DNA of 64,000 nucleotides from Leekyejoonella antrihumi (GTDB lineage: Bacteria; Actinomycetota; Actinomycetes; Actinomycetales; Dermatophilaceae): the NCBI RefSeq assembly GCF_007845645.1, contig NZ_VCQV01000001.1, forward strand, positions 186,001 through 250,000. Direction: 5' to 3'. The notes beneath the pieces are model-generated. The model saw only the letters and a list, made by a program, of their open reading frames with translations, was not told where the DNA came from and did not search any database. The stretch's first letter is position 1; the number at the start of each line of letters is the position of its first letter. Shown here piece after piece: positions 43,355 through 52,568 of the stretch. The position numbers were made by a program, and so were the translations under genes.

Positions 43355-44023
43355 CTACTTCGGGTCCGCGACGGCCACCCGCGCGGGGCGGAGCATCCGC
43401 TCACCCAAACGGTATCCGGACTGCATGACCTGCACGACCGTCGTCGACTCCGCACCCTCGGGAACCTCGGCCTCGATGTGCATCAGAGCCTCGTGGTGGT
43501 TCGGGTCGAACGGGTCGCCGACCGCGCCGAAGCTCTCCAGCCCGTGCTTGCCGAGCGCACCCTGCAGCTTGTCGGCGATCTTCTCGAAGGGCGTGCCCTC
43601 CAGATCGCCGTGCTGCTTGGCCAGCTGGATGTCGTCCAACACCGGAAGCAGTGACTCCACGACGGATCCCACGACGAATTCACGCTGCTTCTCCCGGTCG
43701 CGATCGACGCGCTTCTTGTAGTTGATGTACTCGGCCTGAAGGCGCTGCAGATCCGCCAGCCGCTCCGACGCCAAGGCGGTGTCGGGGTGGAGGTCGGCCT
43801 GCTCGCCCCCGGCGGGCGCCGAGCCGGCCGCCGCGGCGGTGGGCTCGGCGTCCGCCGAAGCGTCGGCCTGTTGGGTCGACGGCTTCGAGTCGCCTTGTGC
43901 TTCCGGCGAGTCGCGGCGCGCGCCCGTCTCCGGGTCGATGCGCCGCTTGTCGCGGATAATCGGCCCGGTGGGCTCCGCCTCGTCGGCGGAGTCCTTCCGG
44001 TTGCTCACAGACTCGTCCGTCAC
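43355..44023 (-). CDS. grpE: GrpE nucleotide exchange factor
   Basis: 222 residues from GTG 44023, overlapping the dnaK stop (GTGA). A long acidic N-terminus (about 1-85) is followed by the coiled coil with [19 protein letters not shown], and a beta-wing domain ending [20 protein letters not shown]. It releases ADP from DnaK. Confidence 0.97.
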   Translation of the reverse strand: MTDESVSNRKDSADEAEPTGPIIRDKRRIDPETGARRDSPEAQGDSKPSTQQADASADAEPTAAAAGSAPAGGEQADLHPDTALASERLADLQRLQAEYINYKKRVDRDREKQREFVVGSVVESLLPVLDDIQLAKQHGDLEGTPFEKIADKLQGALGKHGLESFGAVGDPFDPNHHEALMHIEAEVPEGAESTTVVQVMQSGYRLGERMLRPARVAVADPK

Positions 44024-45921
44024 TTGGTGTCCTTTTCGTCGTCGTCCACGACCTCGGCGTCGACCACGTCGTCGTCGCTGGATGTCGTGTCAGCGTCCGG
44101 GCCCGGGGTGGCGCCCTCGGCACCGGCCTGGTCGGCGGCGTCGGCGCCCTCGGCCTGACTCGCGGCATACATCGCGGCGCCCATCTTCTGGGAGACCTCG
44201 TTGACCTTCGAGGTCTTCGCGGAGATGTCCTCGGCGGGGGTGTTCTCGTCCTTCAGCGCCGCCTTGAGGTCGTTGTTCGCCTCTTCGACCTCGGTCTTGG
44301 TCTCGGCCGGGATCTTGTCGGCGTTGTCCGCGAGGAACTTCTCGGTGGAGTAGACCAGCTGCTCGGCCGTGTTGCGGGCCTCGGTCTCCTCGCGACGCTT
44401 CTTGTCCTCGGCCGCGTGCTCCTCGGCCTCCTTGACCATGCGCTCGATATCGTCCTTCGGCAACGCGGAACCACCGGAGATCGTCATCGACTGCTCCTTG
44501 TTGGTGCCGCGGTCCTTTGCAGACACGTGCACGATGCCATTGGCGTCGATATCGAAGGTGACCTCGACCTGCGGCACACCACGCGGCGCGGGCGCGATGC
44601 CATTGAGCTCGAAGTTGCCGAGCGGCTTGTTGGCCTTGGCGATCTCGCGCTCACCCTGGAAGACCTGGATCTCCACCGACGGCTGGTTGTCCTCGGCGGT
44701 GCTGAAGACCTCGGAACGCTTGGTCGGGATCGCGGTGTTGCGCTCGATCAGCTTGGTGAACAGGCCACCCTTGGTCTCGATGCCCAGCGACAGCGGGGTC
44801 ACGTCGATCAGCAGCACGTCCTTGCGCTCGCCCTTCAACACGCCGGCCTGCAGAGCGGCACCCACCGCGACGACCTCGTCGGGGTTGACGCTCTTGTTGG
44901 GCTCCTTGCCGCCGGTCAGCTCCTTGACGACCTCCGCGACACACGGCATACGGGTCGATCCGCCGACCAGGACCACGTGGTCGATGTCGCCGACCGAGAT
45001 GCCGGCATCCTTGATCACCTGGTGGAACGGCGCCTTGGTGCGCTCGAGGAGGTCCTTGCTCATCTGCTCGAACTGGGCGCGAGTGATGCTCTCATCGAGG
45101 TGGATCGGGCCGTTCTCGCCCATCGAGAGGTACTGCAGCGACACGTTGGTGGAGGTCGAGCTGGACAGCTCCTTCTTGGCCTGCTCCGCGGCGTCGCGCA
45201 GTCGCTGCATCGCGATCTTGTCCTTGGCCAGGTCGACGCCCGTGGTGTTCTTGACCACCGTCAGCAGGTGCTCGACGATCCGGTTGTCCCAGTCGTCGCC
45301 ACCGAGCTTGTTGTCGCCGCTGGTGGCGCGCACCTGAATGGTGGAGAAGCCGTCCTCGGGGTCCTTGCCGACCTCGAGCAGGGACACGTCGAACGTGCCA
45401 CCGCCCAGGTCGAAGACGAGGATGAGCTCGTCCTCCTTGCCCTTGTCGAGGCCGTAGGCCAGGGCCGCCGCGGTCGGCTCGTTGATGATGCGCAGCACGT
45501 TGAGTCCCGCGATCTCGCCGGCCTCCTTGGTGGCCTGACGCTCGGCGTCGTCGAAGTAGGCTGGGACGGTGATGACCGCGTCGGTCACGTTCTCGCCGAG
45601 GTAGGACTCGGCGTCGCGCTTCAGCTTCTGCAGGATGCGGGCCGAGATCTCCTGAGGGGTGTACTTCTTGCCGTCGATCTCCTCCGTGTGCCAGTCGGTG
45701 CCGATGTGACGCTTGACCGAGCGAATCGTGCGGTCCACGTTGGTGACCGCCTGACGCTTGGCAATCTCACCGACGAGGACGTCGTTGTTCTTTGCGAACG
45801 CCACCACGGAGGGGGTCGTGCGACCGCCCTCGGCGTTGGCGATGATCGTGGGGTCGTTGCCCTCCAGGACGGCAACGGCAGAGTTCGTGGTGCCCAGGTC
45901 GATGCCTACCGCACGTGCCAT
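44020..45921 (-). CDS. dnaK: DnaK (Hsp70) chaperone
   Basis: 633 residues from ATG 45921. ATPase domain with [17 protein letters not shown], the [16 protein letters not shown] phosphate loop and a GGSTRMP segment; substrate-binding domain from about 360; a C-terminal acidic tail ending DDDEKDTK. It is the first gene of dnaK-grpE-dnaJ-hspR, with two HAIR operators and a sigma70-like promoter upstream. Confidence 0.98.
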   Translation of the reverse strand: MARAVGIDLGTTNSAVAVLEGNDPTIIANAEGGRTTPSVVAFAKNNDVLVGEIAKRQAVTNVDRTIRSVKRHIGTDWHTEEIDGKKYTPQEISARILQKLKRDAESYLGENVTDAVITVPAYFDDAERQATKEAGEIAGLNVLRIINEPTAAALAYGLDKGKEDELILVFDLGGGTFDVSLLEVGKDPEDGFSTIQVRATSGDNKLGGDDWDNRIVEHLLTVVKNTTGVDLAKDKIAMQRLRDAAEQAKKELSSSTSTNVSLQYLSMGENGPIHLDESITRAQFEQMSKDLLERTKAPFHQVIKDAGISVGDIDHVVLVGGSTRMPCVAEVVKELTGGKEPNKSVNPDEVVAVGAALQAGVLKGERKDVLLIDVTPLSLGIETKGGLFTKLIERNTAIPTKRSEVFSTAEDNQPSVEIQVFQGEREIAKANKPLGNFELNGIAPAPRGVPQVEVTFDIDANGIVHVSAKDRGTNKEQSMTISGGSALPKDDIERMVKEAEEHAAEDKKRREETEARNTAEQLVYSTEKFLADNADKIPAETKTEVEEANNDLKAALKDENTPAEDISAKTSKVNEVSQKMGAAMYAASQAEGADAADQAGAEGATPGPDADTTSSDDDVVDAEVVDDDEKDTK

Positions 45922-45983
45922 GTGGTGCTTCTCCTTATGTCTGCGAATGCCGGGCCATCAGCGGATCGTCTCGCTACCCAGCG

Positions 45984-46006
45984 GGTTGACTACGGCTGAC
46001 TCAACT
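45984..46006. promoter_or_regulatory. HAIR operator, dnaK-proximal
   Basis: GGTTGACT, seven bases, ACTCAACT: one arm perfect, the other with one mismatch in its core (consensus CTTGAGT-N7-ACTCAAG). It overlaps the probable -10 of the dnaK promoter, so HspR binding should block RNA polymerase. Confidence 0.75.
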
Positions 46007-46027
46007 CTTCTCGGCTTCCATTGTCAA
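45999..46027 (-). promoter_or_regulatory. Probable sigma70-type dnaK promoter
   Basis: On the minus strand TTGACA (46027-46022), a 17-base spacer and TTGAGT (46004-45999). The -35 is perfect; the -10 is a poor match to TANNNT but sits exactly in place and overlaps the proximal HAIR. Confidence 0.55.
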
Positions 46028-46042
46028 ATCGAGACTCCGCAA

Positions 46043-46065
46043 AGTTGCGTCAATCTCACTCAACT
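46043..46065. promoter_or_regulatory. HAIR operator, dnaK-distal
   Basis: AGTTGCGT, seven bases, ACTCAACT, with one core mismatch to the HAIR consensus. It lies 37 bases outside the proximal HAIR; two operators for the same promoter suggest cooperative repression. Confidence 0.78.
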
Positions 46066-46075
46066 ATAGCGGAGT

Positions 46076-46097
46076 GACCCGGCGCACCGTGCGGGTC
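46076..46097 (-). terminator. Possible terminator downstream of the beta-propeller lipoprotein gene
   Basis: GACCCG plus CGCAC can pair with GTGC plus GGGTC with a small bulge. It lies about 28 bases beyond the lipoprotein stop. The stem is imperfect and no T-run follows. Confidence 0.4.
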
Positions 46098-46124
46098 AAC
46101 CGCCATCGGTTGTCACCCGGCGGG

Positions 46125-47585
46125 TCAGTGGAACGCCACCACGCCATCGGTCGTCGCGACGAGCAGCAGGCCGGCGCCCACGCTGGGTGAGGTGAAGATC
46201 GGTGTGGAGACGCCCACCCCGACACGCGCTTGCACGGCACCGGTCTTCACGGCATACCCGACCAGCTCGGCCGTGCTGTGGTCGAGGGCCCAGAGCCGCT
46301 GCCCGACCACGATCGGGGCGCTGTCCGCCCCCTGCAACAGCGGGCCCAGCCTGCGATGGGTCACGTCGATCACCTGGATACCGCCACCGCGGCACGGCAC
46401 GAAGAGGCTCCCGGTAGCCCGGTCGAAAGCGGGCCCACCGTCGGGGTCGCTACCGCAGACATTCGGGATCCGCGCGATCTGGTGCAGATCGCTCGACCGC
46501 AGCAGGTAGCCCACGTCGGTCTTGCCCACGGCAAACACCTCACCGCCGGGCAGCAGCACCGGATTTCCCGCACTCAGGTCCTCGTCACCGCCGGCGACCC
46601 GGTCCTTGAAGGATGCCAGCACGCGCAGGTCGGGACTGAGCCGCACCACGCTCTCGGTGTATTTCTTGGGATCCGGGCCACCTTGCGGTGGATCGGGATT
46701 CGCGTTGCCCGTACTCACGTAGAGGTTACCGGCGGCGTCGACCGCCGGTGCGCCGCCGGACTGCCAGATCGCGCCGCCCTCTCCGTCCGGTGCGACTTCG
46801 AACGACACCTGCGGGCGGGCGCCGGTGGGATCAACCCCGACCACCCACCCGTGGTAGCGACCGCAGTCACCGAAGTTGCCGGTGTAGGCCACGTAGACCC
46901 GCCCGCCGCTGAACGCGAGGCCAGCGCGCTGGAGCAGGGTCGTCGACGACTCGCCGGCGGGCAGCGGCGGGTCTACGCGGGTGCTGGAGCGCTGCCGACC
47001 GGTGCGCACGTCAAACCCCACCAGCTGATGGTGGACCGTGCCGCCGCTGCCGATCTCCGCGACCACATAGACGATCCCGTGGACGGTGTCGATGACCGGC
47101 GTGCTGGTGATGCCCAGCGGATCGATGTTGCCGCAGCCGACCACCTGCGCGACGTCAGTGAGCGGCGCGCCGAGGGCCCGCGACCACAGCACGCGGCCGG
47201 TGGCCGGGTCGAGCGCGACGACTCGGTTGCGCTCAGTCGCGGCGATGATGCGGCCGCCCGCGACCACCGGCTGCCCGCGGACGGCGGCTCCCAGACTCGT
47301 GGTCCATGCCCGCCTCGGCGGATCGAGCGCCGGCCCGTCGGCGACGGCGCCGGTGCGGGCCCGGTCGCGGTGGTATGCGGGCCAGTCGGCCTCGCTGCCC
47401 GTCTGGCCGCCCGCTGTGCCCGGTGTAGTCGATGCCGGAGCCGGTCGTGCGCTGGGCGAATGCGCCGCAGACACGCTGGGCGGACTGCTGTCTGCTCCGG
47501 AGGATGCGCTGCCCGACGGGCCGCACCCGGCGAGGAGCCCTCCGCAGCAGACCGTCAGAGCCGCGAGCGCACCGCGCCTGGTCAT
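46125..47585 (-). CDS. PQQ-like beta-propeller lipoprotein
   Basis: 486 residues from ATG 47585, which places the lipobox Cys (LLAGC) at residue 21; an ATG at 47642 would put it at 40 and is less likely. After a Ser/Pro/Ala-rich linker come propeller blades with repeated ALDPATGRVLWSRAL-like segments and GITSTPVIDTVHGIVYVVAE, DAAGNLYVSTGNANPD. This is a BamB/quinoprotein-like fold, but no catalytic PQQ site is obvious. It is likely anchored outside the membrane. It follows the heat-shock region and has no clear partner. Confidence 0.85.
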   Translation of the reverse strand: MTRRGALAALTVCCGGLLAGCGPSGSASSGADSSPPSVSAAHSPSARPAPASTTPGTAGGQTGSEADWPAYHRDRARTGAVADGPALDPPRRAWTTSLGAAVRGQPVVAGGRIIAATERNRVVALDPATGRVLWSRALGAPLTDVAQVVGCGNIDPLGITSTPVIDTVHGIVYVVAEIGSGGTVHHQLVGFDVRTGRQRSSTRVDPPLPAGESSTTLLQRAGLAFSGGRVYVAYTGNFGDCGRYHGWVVGVDPTGARPQVSFEVAPDGEGGAIWQSGGAPAVDAAGNLYVSTGNANPDPPQGGPDPKKYTESVVRLSPDLRVLASFKDRVAGGDEDLSAGNPVLLPGGEVFAVGKTDVGYLLRSSDLHQIARIPNVCGSDPDGGPAFDRATGSLFVPCRGGGIQVIDVTHRRLGPLLQGADSAPIVVGQRLWALDHSTAELVGYAVKTGAVQARVGVGVSTPIFTSPSVGAGLLLVATTDGVVAFH

Positions 47586-47687
47586 CGAGCGCCGCGCTGC
47601 TCTGGGCGGGCGAGGCCACAGCAGAGCGCACGGCATACTCATGGGTCCATCTTTGCGCAGGTTGATCTCCGCGCCTGGAAGCGAGAT

Positions 47688-48515
47688 CTACAGAATCGCC
47701 TGCAGGAACTTCTTGGTCCGCTCGTGCTGCGGGTTGGAGAACATCGCATCGGGAGCGGACTCCTCGATGATGTGACCTTCATCGAACATCATCACGCGGT
47801 GAGACACATCCCGCGCGAACTGCATCTCGTGTGTCACCAGCAGCATCGTGATGTCGGTAGTGTTCGCTACGTCGCGCAGGACACCGAGCACATCGCCAAC
47901 CAGCTCGGGATCCAGCGCCGAGGTGACCTCGTCCAGCAGCAGGATCTCCGGCTCCATCGCCAGAGCACGGGCGATAGCTACCCGCTGCTGCTGCCCACCC
48001 GAGAGTCGAGTCGGGTGCTCGTCACCCCTGTCGCCGAGACCCACCTGATCGAGCAGGCTCTGTGCCTTGCTTCGAGCCTCCTCCTTGGACTGCCCGAGGA
48101 CGTGAACCGGCGCTTCGATGATGTTCTCGATGACCGACATGTTCGGAAAGAGGTTGAACTGCTGGAAGACCATCCCGATCCGACGGCGGATCAGCGCGAC
48201 CTCCTTCGGGCGCAGCGCGGTCCGTTTGCCATTGTCTGCCTTCTTGTGCGTCAGCGGTTCCCCGTCGACATAGATGTAACCTCCGCTCAGCTCTTCCAGG
48301 GTCATCAGGAGGCGCAGGATCGTGGTCTTGCCCGAGCCGCTCGGCCCGATGAGGGTCACCCGCTCTCCCTTGGCGACCTCGAAGCCCAGTCCGTTGAGGA
48401 CGACGTTCTTCCCGAATCGCTTCTCCACGTCCTCGAAGACGATCCGTGGCGTGCCACTCGTGCCGGACGTTGCAGCAAACTTGGACAGGTCCGGTGACGA
48501 CATGGCGCCGCTCAT
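47688..48515 (-). CDS. ehuA: Ectoine/hydroxyectoine-type ABC importer ATPase
   Basis: 275 residues from ATG 48515, one base after the ehuD stop. Walker A IGPSGSGKTT, signature RLSGGQQQRVAIARAL, Walker B EILLLDEVTSALDPE and the switch His in VTHEM. Full polar amino-acid importer ATPase. The ehu assignment rests on the gene set and on the solute-binding protein. Confidence 0.88.
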   Translation of the reverse strand: MSGAMSSPDLSKFAATSGTSGTPRIVFEDVEKRFGKNVVLNGLGFEVAKGERVTLIGPSGSGKTTILRLLMTLEELSGGYIYVDGEPLTHKKADNGKRTALRPKEVALIRRRIGMVFQQFNLFPNMSVIENIIEAPVHVLGQSKEEARSKAQSLLDQVGLGDRGDEHPTRLSGGQQQRVAIARALAMEPEILLLDEVTSALDPELVGDVLGVLRDVANTTDITMLLVTHEMQFARDVSHRVMMFDEGHIIEESAPDAMFSNPQHERTKKFLQAIL

Positions 48516-48516
48516 G

Positions 48517-49203
48517 TCAGTAGACAAGCTTCTTCTCCAATGTGCGCATGAGGATGGCGGTGGGATAGCTCGCCACCAGGAAGATCAGGCCGGCAATGGT
48601 CATTACCTCGATGTAGCTGAAGTTGTTGCCACCGATGTCCTGGGCCTGAGACACCATCTCCGGCACGGAGATCGCAATCAGGTACGGGGTGTCCTTGAAC
48701 ATCGCGATCGCCCAGTTGCCCAGCGATGGCAAGGCCGCACGCATCGCCTGCGGGACGATGACCGCCTGCCAGGTGCGCCTGCGCGGCAGCGAGAGCGCCG
48801 TGGCCGCCTCCCACTGACCACTACGAATCGACTCGATGCCACCACGGTAGGACTCGGCCATGTAGGTGGAGTACTGAAGTGCGAACACCACGATGCCGAT
48901 GATGATCAGTCGATGCTGGTACTGAGCGAGGCTGCTCGTGTGCGACAGCCAGCCCGTCGGCTGGACGATGGCATAGGCGGCGATCAGCAACTGCAGTGGG
49001 ATTGGCGTGTTCCGCAGCAGACTGAGTACGAACGCGAGCACCTTGCTGAGCGCGCCGGGCATCTCACGCAGCCCAATGGCCCAGATGAGCCCGAGCAGCG
49101 CCGACAGGATCGAGGCGACCACGGTGACGACCAGGGTCACCTCGAAGAATGCCTTGAGCATGACCGGGAGGGCATCCCGGGCGATACTCCAATCCCAGTG
49201 CAT
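48517..49203 (-). CDS. ehuD: Ectoine/hydroxyectoine-type ABC importer permease (EhuD-like)
   Basis: 228 residues from ATG 49203, which overlaps the ehuC stop by one base (TGATG). About five hydrophobic helices and the EAA-like loop SGQWEAATALSLPRRRTWQAV. It forms the channel with the neighbouring permease. Confidence 0.82.
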   Translation of the reverse strand: MHWDWSIARDALPVMLKAFFEVTLVVTVVASILSALLGLIWAIGLREMPGALSKVLAFVLSLLRNTPIPLQLLIAAYAIVQPTGWLSHTSSLAQYQHRLIIIGIVVFALQYSTYMAESYRGGIESIRSGQWEAATALSLPRRRTWQAVIVPQAMRAALPSLGNWAIAMFKDTPYLIAISVPEMVSQAQDIGGNNFSYIEVMTIAGLIFLVASYPTAILMRTLEKKLVY

Positions 49204-49937
49204 CAGGCCAACGCTCCCGCCGTCGCTCGATTCGTATCCGTCTTGGTGGGCTTGAGGCCCAGGCGGCGCTGCGCGCGCACCTCAATCCGTCGCAGGAACG
49301 CCGAGAAGGCCATCGCCAGGAGGTAATAGAGTACGAAGGAGATCCCGTAGACCGTAAAGCGTTCCGCGCCCTGCTTCTGCAGGTTGTCGCTGACGGAGGT
49401 CAGGTCGAGCAACCCGATGAAGAGCGCGATGGCCGTGCCCTTGACCAGCATGACCATCAGGCTGTTCAGCCCTGGCAGCATCAGCGCCCACGCTTGCGGC
49501 CAGATGATCCGGCGAATCTTGGTGACCCACGGCATGGACAGCGCCGTGGTGCACTCCCACTGCTCCTTGGGAACGGCGGTGAGCGCGCCACGGACGACTT
49601 CAGAGCCGTAGGCACCGTAGTTGAGGCCGAGCGCGACGAACGCGAAGACCAGCGGGTGGGACCCCCAGCCGAACACCACCGGCGTGACAAAGACCAGGAA
49701 GAACAGCTGGACGACGAGCGACGTTCCCCGGAAGAACTCGACGATGATGCGGGAGATCATCCGCAGCACCGCGAATCGCGTCATCGCGGCCAAGCCGAGC
49801 ACGACGGCGATGACGAAGGCCAGCGCGCCGCCGAACACCGACAACTCGACCGTGATCTTCAGACCGCCCAGCAGCTGCTGCCAGTTGGCCTGCACGGTGC
49901 TGATCACGCCCGCGGGCACCGTGAAAAGCTCAGCCAC
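49203..49937 (-). CDS. ehuC: Ectoine/hydroxyectoine-type ABC importer permease (EhuC-like)
   Basis: 244 residues from GTG 49937. Five to six hydrophobic helices, with the EAA loop KEQWECTTALSMPWVTKIR. It is adjacent to ehuB (27 bases) and overlaps ehuD. Confidence 0.82.
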   Translation of the reverse strand: MAELFTVPAGVISTVQANWQQLLGGLKITVELSVFGGALAFVIAVVLGLAAMTRFAVLRMISRIIVEFFRGTSLVVQLFFLVFVTPVVFGWGSHPLVFAFVALGLNYGAYGSEVVRGALTAVPKEQWECTTALSMPWVTKIRRIIWPQAWALMLPGLNSLMVMLVKGTAIALFIGLLDLTSVSDNLQKQGAERFTVYGISFVLYYLLAMAFSAFLRRIEVRAQRRLGLKPTKTDTNRATAGALA

Positions 49938-49964
49938 GATGGGCGTGCTCGGCTGCGCGGGACA

Positions 49965-50897
49965 CTACTTCGCGTCCGGAAGCTTGCCGGAGCAAAGGTA
50001 CGCCGTGTCCGCGGTCTTTCCCTGCGGACGCTCCGCCTCGGTGAACCCGAACTTGCCGACGATCTTGAGGAACTCCTTCGGGTTGTCGATGATCTTCTTC
50101 AGCTCCTTGTTGTAGGCGTTGAGCAGTTTGGTGTCGCCCTTGCGGAATACGGCGGCTCCCGCACCGATCTGCTCCTTGCCCTTGACAACGGCGGTGAACG
50201 CTGGTGTCACCTCGACCTTGCTGCCCGCATTCTGTGTCTTGACCAGTGTGCGCAGCGAGATGGCAGTCAGCGCAAAGACGTCGGCGCGGCCACTTTCGAC
50301 GGCCTGCAGACCGGCCTCCGGCGTGCCGACTGTCTGCGTCTGGATGCCCATGTCCTGGGCATAGCCCTGCTCGATCGCGCCGGTTTCGGTCACCAGGTTG
50401 GCCCCGGACTTTTTGATGTCCGCCATCGTGTGCAAGTGCTTCGGGTTGCCCTTGGGCACCAGCAGCGCCGTCTTGTAGACGATCTCCGGATAGCTGAAAG
50501 CAGCCTGCGCACACCGCTTCGGCAGGGCCGACATGCCGGCGCTGACCTCGTCGAACTGGCCCGCTGTGAGCCCAGGGATCAGGGAGTTCCAGTCGACCTG
50601 CTTGCCCGTGACCGTCTTGATGCCGAGCTGCTTGTAGACCGCCCGGTCGAGCGCGATGGTGGCACCGGTCAGCTTGCCACTCTTGTCCATGTAGCTGTAG
50701 GGGTTCTCACCGTTGATCCCCACCGTGATCGTGCCGGCCTTCTGCAGCTTGGCCAGGGTGCCCCCACCTCCACCACCACTGGCGCCCCCCGAGCTGCCCG
50801 AACTGCCCGTCGAACTCGACCCGCACCCGGCGAGCGAGAGCGCACCAACTGTCAGCACAGCAGCGAGGGTTGTTGCACGGCGTGAACGCAGCGTCAT
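49965..50897 (-). CDS. ehuB: Ectoine/hydroxyectoine-type solute-binding lipoprotein
   Basis: 310 residues from ATG 50897, with AAAGGG upstream. Lipobox SLAGC (Cys25), a Gly/Ser-rich linker, then a periplasmic-binding fold. EhuB-like segments include VGINGENPYSYMDKSGKLTG, VDWNSLIPGLTAGQFDEVSA, and ALPKRCAQAAFSYPE. It is the first gene of ehuBCDA. The ligand could also be another polar amino acid. Confidence 0.85.
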   Translation of the reverse strand: MTLRSRRATTLAAVLTVGALSLAGCGSSSTGSSGSSGGASGGGGGGTLAKLQKAGTITVGINGENPYSYMDKSGKLTGATIALDRAVYKQLGIKTVTGKQVDWNSLIPGLTAGQFDEVSAGMSALPKRCAQAAFSYPEIVYKTALLVPKGNPKHLHTMADIKKSGANLVTETGAIEQGYAQDMGIQTQTVGTPEAGLQAVESGRADVFALTAISLRTLVKTQNAGSKVEVTPAFTAVVKGKEQIGAGAAVFRKGDTKLLNAYNKELKKIIDNPKEFLKIVGKFGFTEAERPQGKTADTAYLCSGKLPDAK

Positions 50898-51175
50898 GAT
50901 TGAGCCCTTTCGACAGACGGGGAGCCACGCCGAACGCAAGCCCACCAGGAACCGGACCTTTGGAGGCTATGCGGCACCACCCACTTCTTCAATAGCGAGA
51001 AATTGGCCGAATGGAAGCCCTCGTGACCAATAAATCCCCTTCCGGCAACGCGCTGACCTGCGAAAACACAAAAATGACTACTTTGTTAACAATCCTACGA
51101 GCGCGCGAGGCGCGGGATCTTCGTTATCAGTTTGAGATGTTGGGGTGCGCTTTTGAGACACCCTGTCCGCGGTCC
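50898..51175. other. Upstream region of the ehuBCDA operon, unusually AT-rich
   Basis: This 278-base region is markedly poorer in GC than its surroundings between about 50985 and 51095. It contains the perfect palindrome TTGTTAACAA at 51083-51092. On the minus strand it leads into the ehuB promoter. I see no ORF or RNA gene. Confidence 0.5.
51083..51092. promoter_or_regulatory. Perfect palindrome TTGTTAACAA upstream of ehuB
   Basis: A ten-base perfect palindrome in an AT-rich patch about 190 bases upstream of ehuB. A regulator operator is possible; the binding protein is unknown and no GntR/EhuR gene is nearby. Confidence 0.4.
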
Positions 51176-51751
51176 CTACGGCAGGTGGGCCAGCGTGCAG
51201 TCGTCCAACCAGCCGCCATCCCTGCCGAGGACCACCGCCCGCTCGGTCCCCTCCAGCTCGAACCCGTTATTGAGCAGGACCCGGATCGACGCCTCGTTGC
51301 GGGCGAACACCTTGGCGACCACCCGGCGAATTTTCGCTCGTTGGTGAAGTTCTGGCGTGAGCAGGCCGACCGCGGCACTCGCGATGCCACGACGCCACCA
51401 ACCCGGGTGCACCGAGTAACCCAGTCGGAAGTCCCACACAACGGGCTCAGGGCCGAGCGAGTCCGGCCGGTAGCGACGTCCACCGATGTCCCCGACGACC
51501 CGACCGTCGACCACCAGCGCACACATCAGCCCATCGGGATTCGAGATCCGGTCGGCGAGCAGGTCGCGGCCCTGCTGAATCGTGTTCACGATGCGCGAGA
51601 CGTACGCCTGGCCCTCTGCGCGCCGTTGGTACTCGAAGAATGCATCAGCATCCGCCATGGTGGCGGGCCGGATGACCAACCGTCCGGCAGACAAAGGCCA
51701 CAAAATGTCCGCGCCGACAGTCTCATTCGCACCCACGACGTTCTCCGTCAT
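51176..51751 (-). CDS. GNAT family N-acetyltransferase (RimJ/RimL-like)
   Basis: 191 residues from ATG 51751 (a TTG at 51778 extends it by 9 but is less plausible). LVIRPATMADADAFFEYQRR, then WDFRLGYSVHPGWWRRGIAS (acetyl-CoA-binding region), AKVFARNEASIRVLLNNGFE and a C-terminal WLDDCTLAHLP. It could acetylate a ribosomal protein or a small molecule. It lies 7 bases downstream of the methyltransferase. Confidence 0.88.
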   Translation of the reverse strand: MTENVVGANETVGADILWPLSAGRLVIRPATMADADAFFEYQRRAEGQAYVSRIVNTIQQGRDLLADRISNPDGLMCALVVDGRVVGDIGGRRYRPDSLGPEPVVWDFRLGYSVHPGWWRRGIASAAVGLLTPELHQRAKIRRVVAKVFARNEASIRVLLNNGFELEGTERAVVLGRDGGWLDDCTLAHLP

Positions 51752-51758
51752 GATCGGA

Positions 51759-52442
51759 TCACGCCGGCTTGCGCACAAGCAGGTATGCGCGCTCGGTCGG
51801 CCTCTCGGAGCTGTTCGGCAGCCGGGTGGTCACCGAGACCAGGTCGAAACCAGCGGTGCTCACCTCGGCGATCACCTGCTCCGGATCCAGGAAGTAGCGG
51901 TCGAGGTCGACGTCCTGCTCGAACCACTGGTCGAGGTGCGCGAAGTCTCCCGGTGGGTGCTCCTCGCTGCGAATGTGAAACGAGATCAACGCGACGCCCC
52001 CGGGTGCCAGTGCCCGTCGCAGCTCGCTGAACGCCTGCATCCGCTGCGTCTCGCGCAGATGAATGATCGAGTAGAGCAGCGCCGCACCGGACCACGCGCC
52101 GTCCTCGACGGGTAGGTCGATCATCGACGCGACCTCGAACCGCACCCCGGGCGCTGCCTCCCGTGCGATCTCAATCATCCGCGGCGAGATGTCAATGCCC
52201 ACGACGTCGGTGCGCAAACCCGCCAGGTGGCGGGTCACGTGACCAGGACCGCAGCCCAGGTCGGCGATCGTGCCGTCACCGCTCATCTCGACCAGCGCGG
52301 CCAGCAGTGCGCGGTCGAGCGGCTTTCCGTCGAGCTCGTGCTCGAGGGCTGCGCCGTACTCCGTGGCCACTGCGTCATACGACGCCCGCACTCGGCTCTC
52401 CGCCGGGCGTGTTGCTGGAGTCGTCGTCTCGTCAAGGCTCAT
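51759..52442 (-). CDS. Class I SAM-dependent methyltransferase
   Basis: 227 residues from ATG 52442. Rossmann-like motif I DLGCGPGHVTRHLAG, motif II VVGIDISPRMIEIA, motif III-like RFEVASMIDLPVEDG and ALLYSIIHL. The substrate is unknown. It is divergent from the ABC exporter genes (126 bases) and co-oriented with the GNAT gene. Confidence 0.9.
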   Translation of the reverse strand: MSLDETTTPATRPAESRVRASYDAVATEYGAALEHELDGKPLDRALLAALVEMSGDGTIADLGCGPGHVTRHLAGLRTDVVGIDISPRMIEIAREAAPGVRFEVASMIDLPVEDGAWSGAALLYSIIHLRETQRMQAFSELRRALAPGGVALISFHIRSEEHPPGDFAHLDQWFEQDVDLDRYFLDPEQVIAEVSTAGFDLVSVTTRLPNSSERPTERAYLLVRKPA

Positions 52443-52568
52443 GCCTCAAGTGTCGTTCCTGTCCGTCTGCTTGGCGAGGCCGCACCCGGTGGTGATCGCG
52501 GGTCCGAGATCCGGGGCCTTGGCTCCGGCGCACCACGCCCGTCGGTGGACTCTGAAAGACTTCCACTC

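Noticed and set aside
44416-45999. Long plus-strand frame opposite dnaK
   Set aside because: Shadow of a highly conserved gene; typical of GC-rich DNA.
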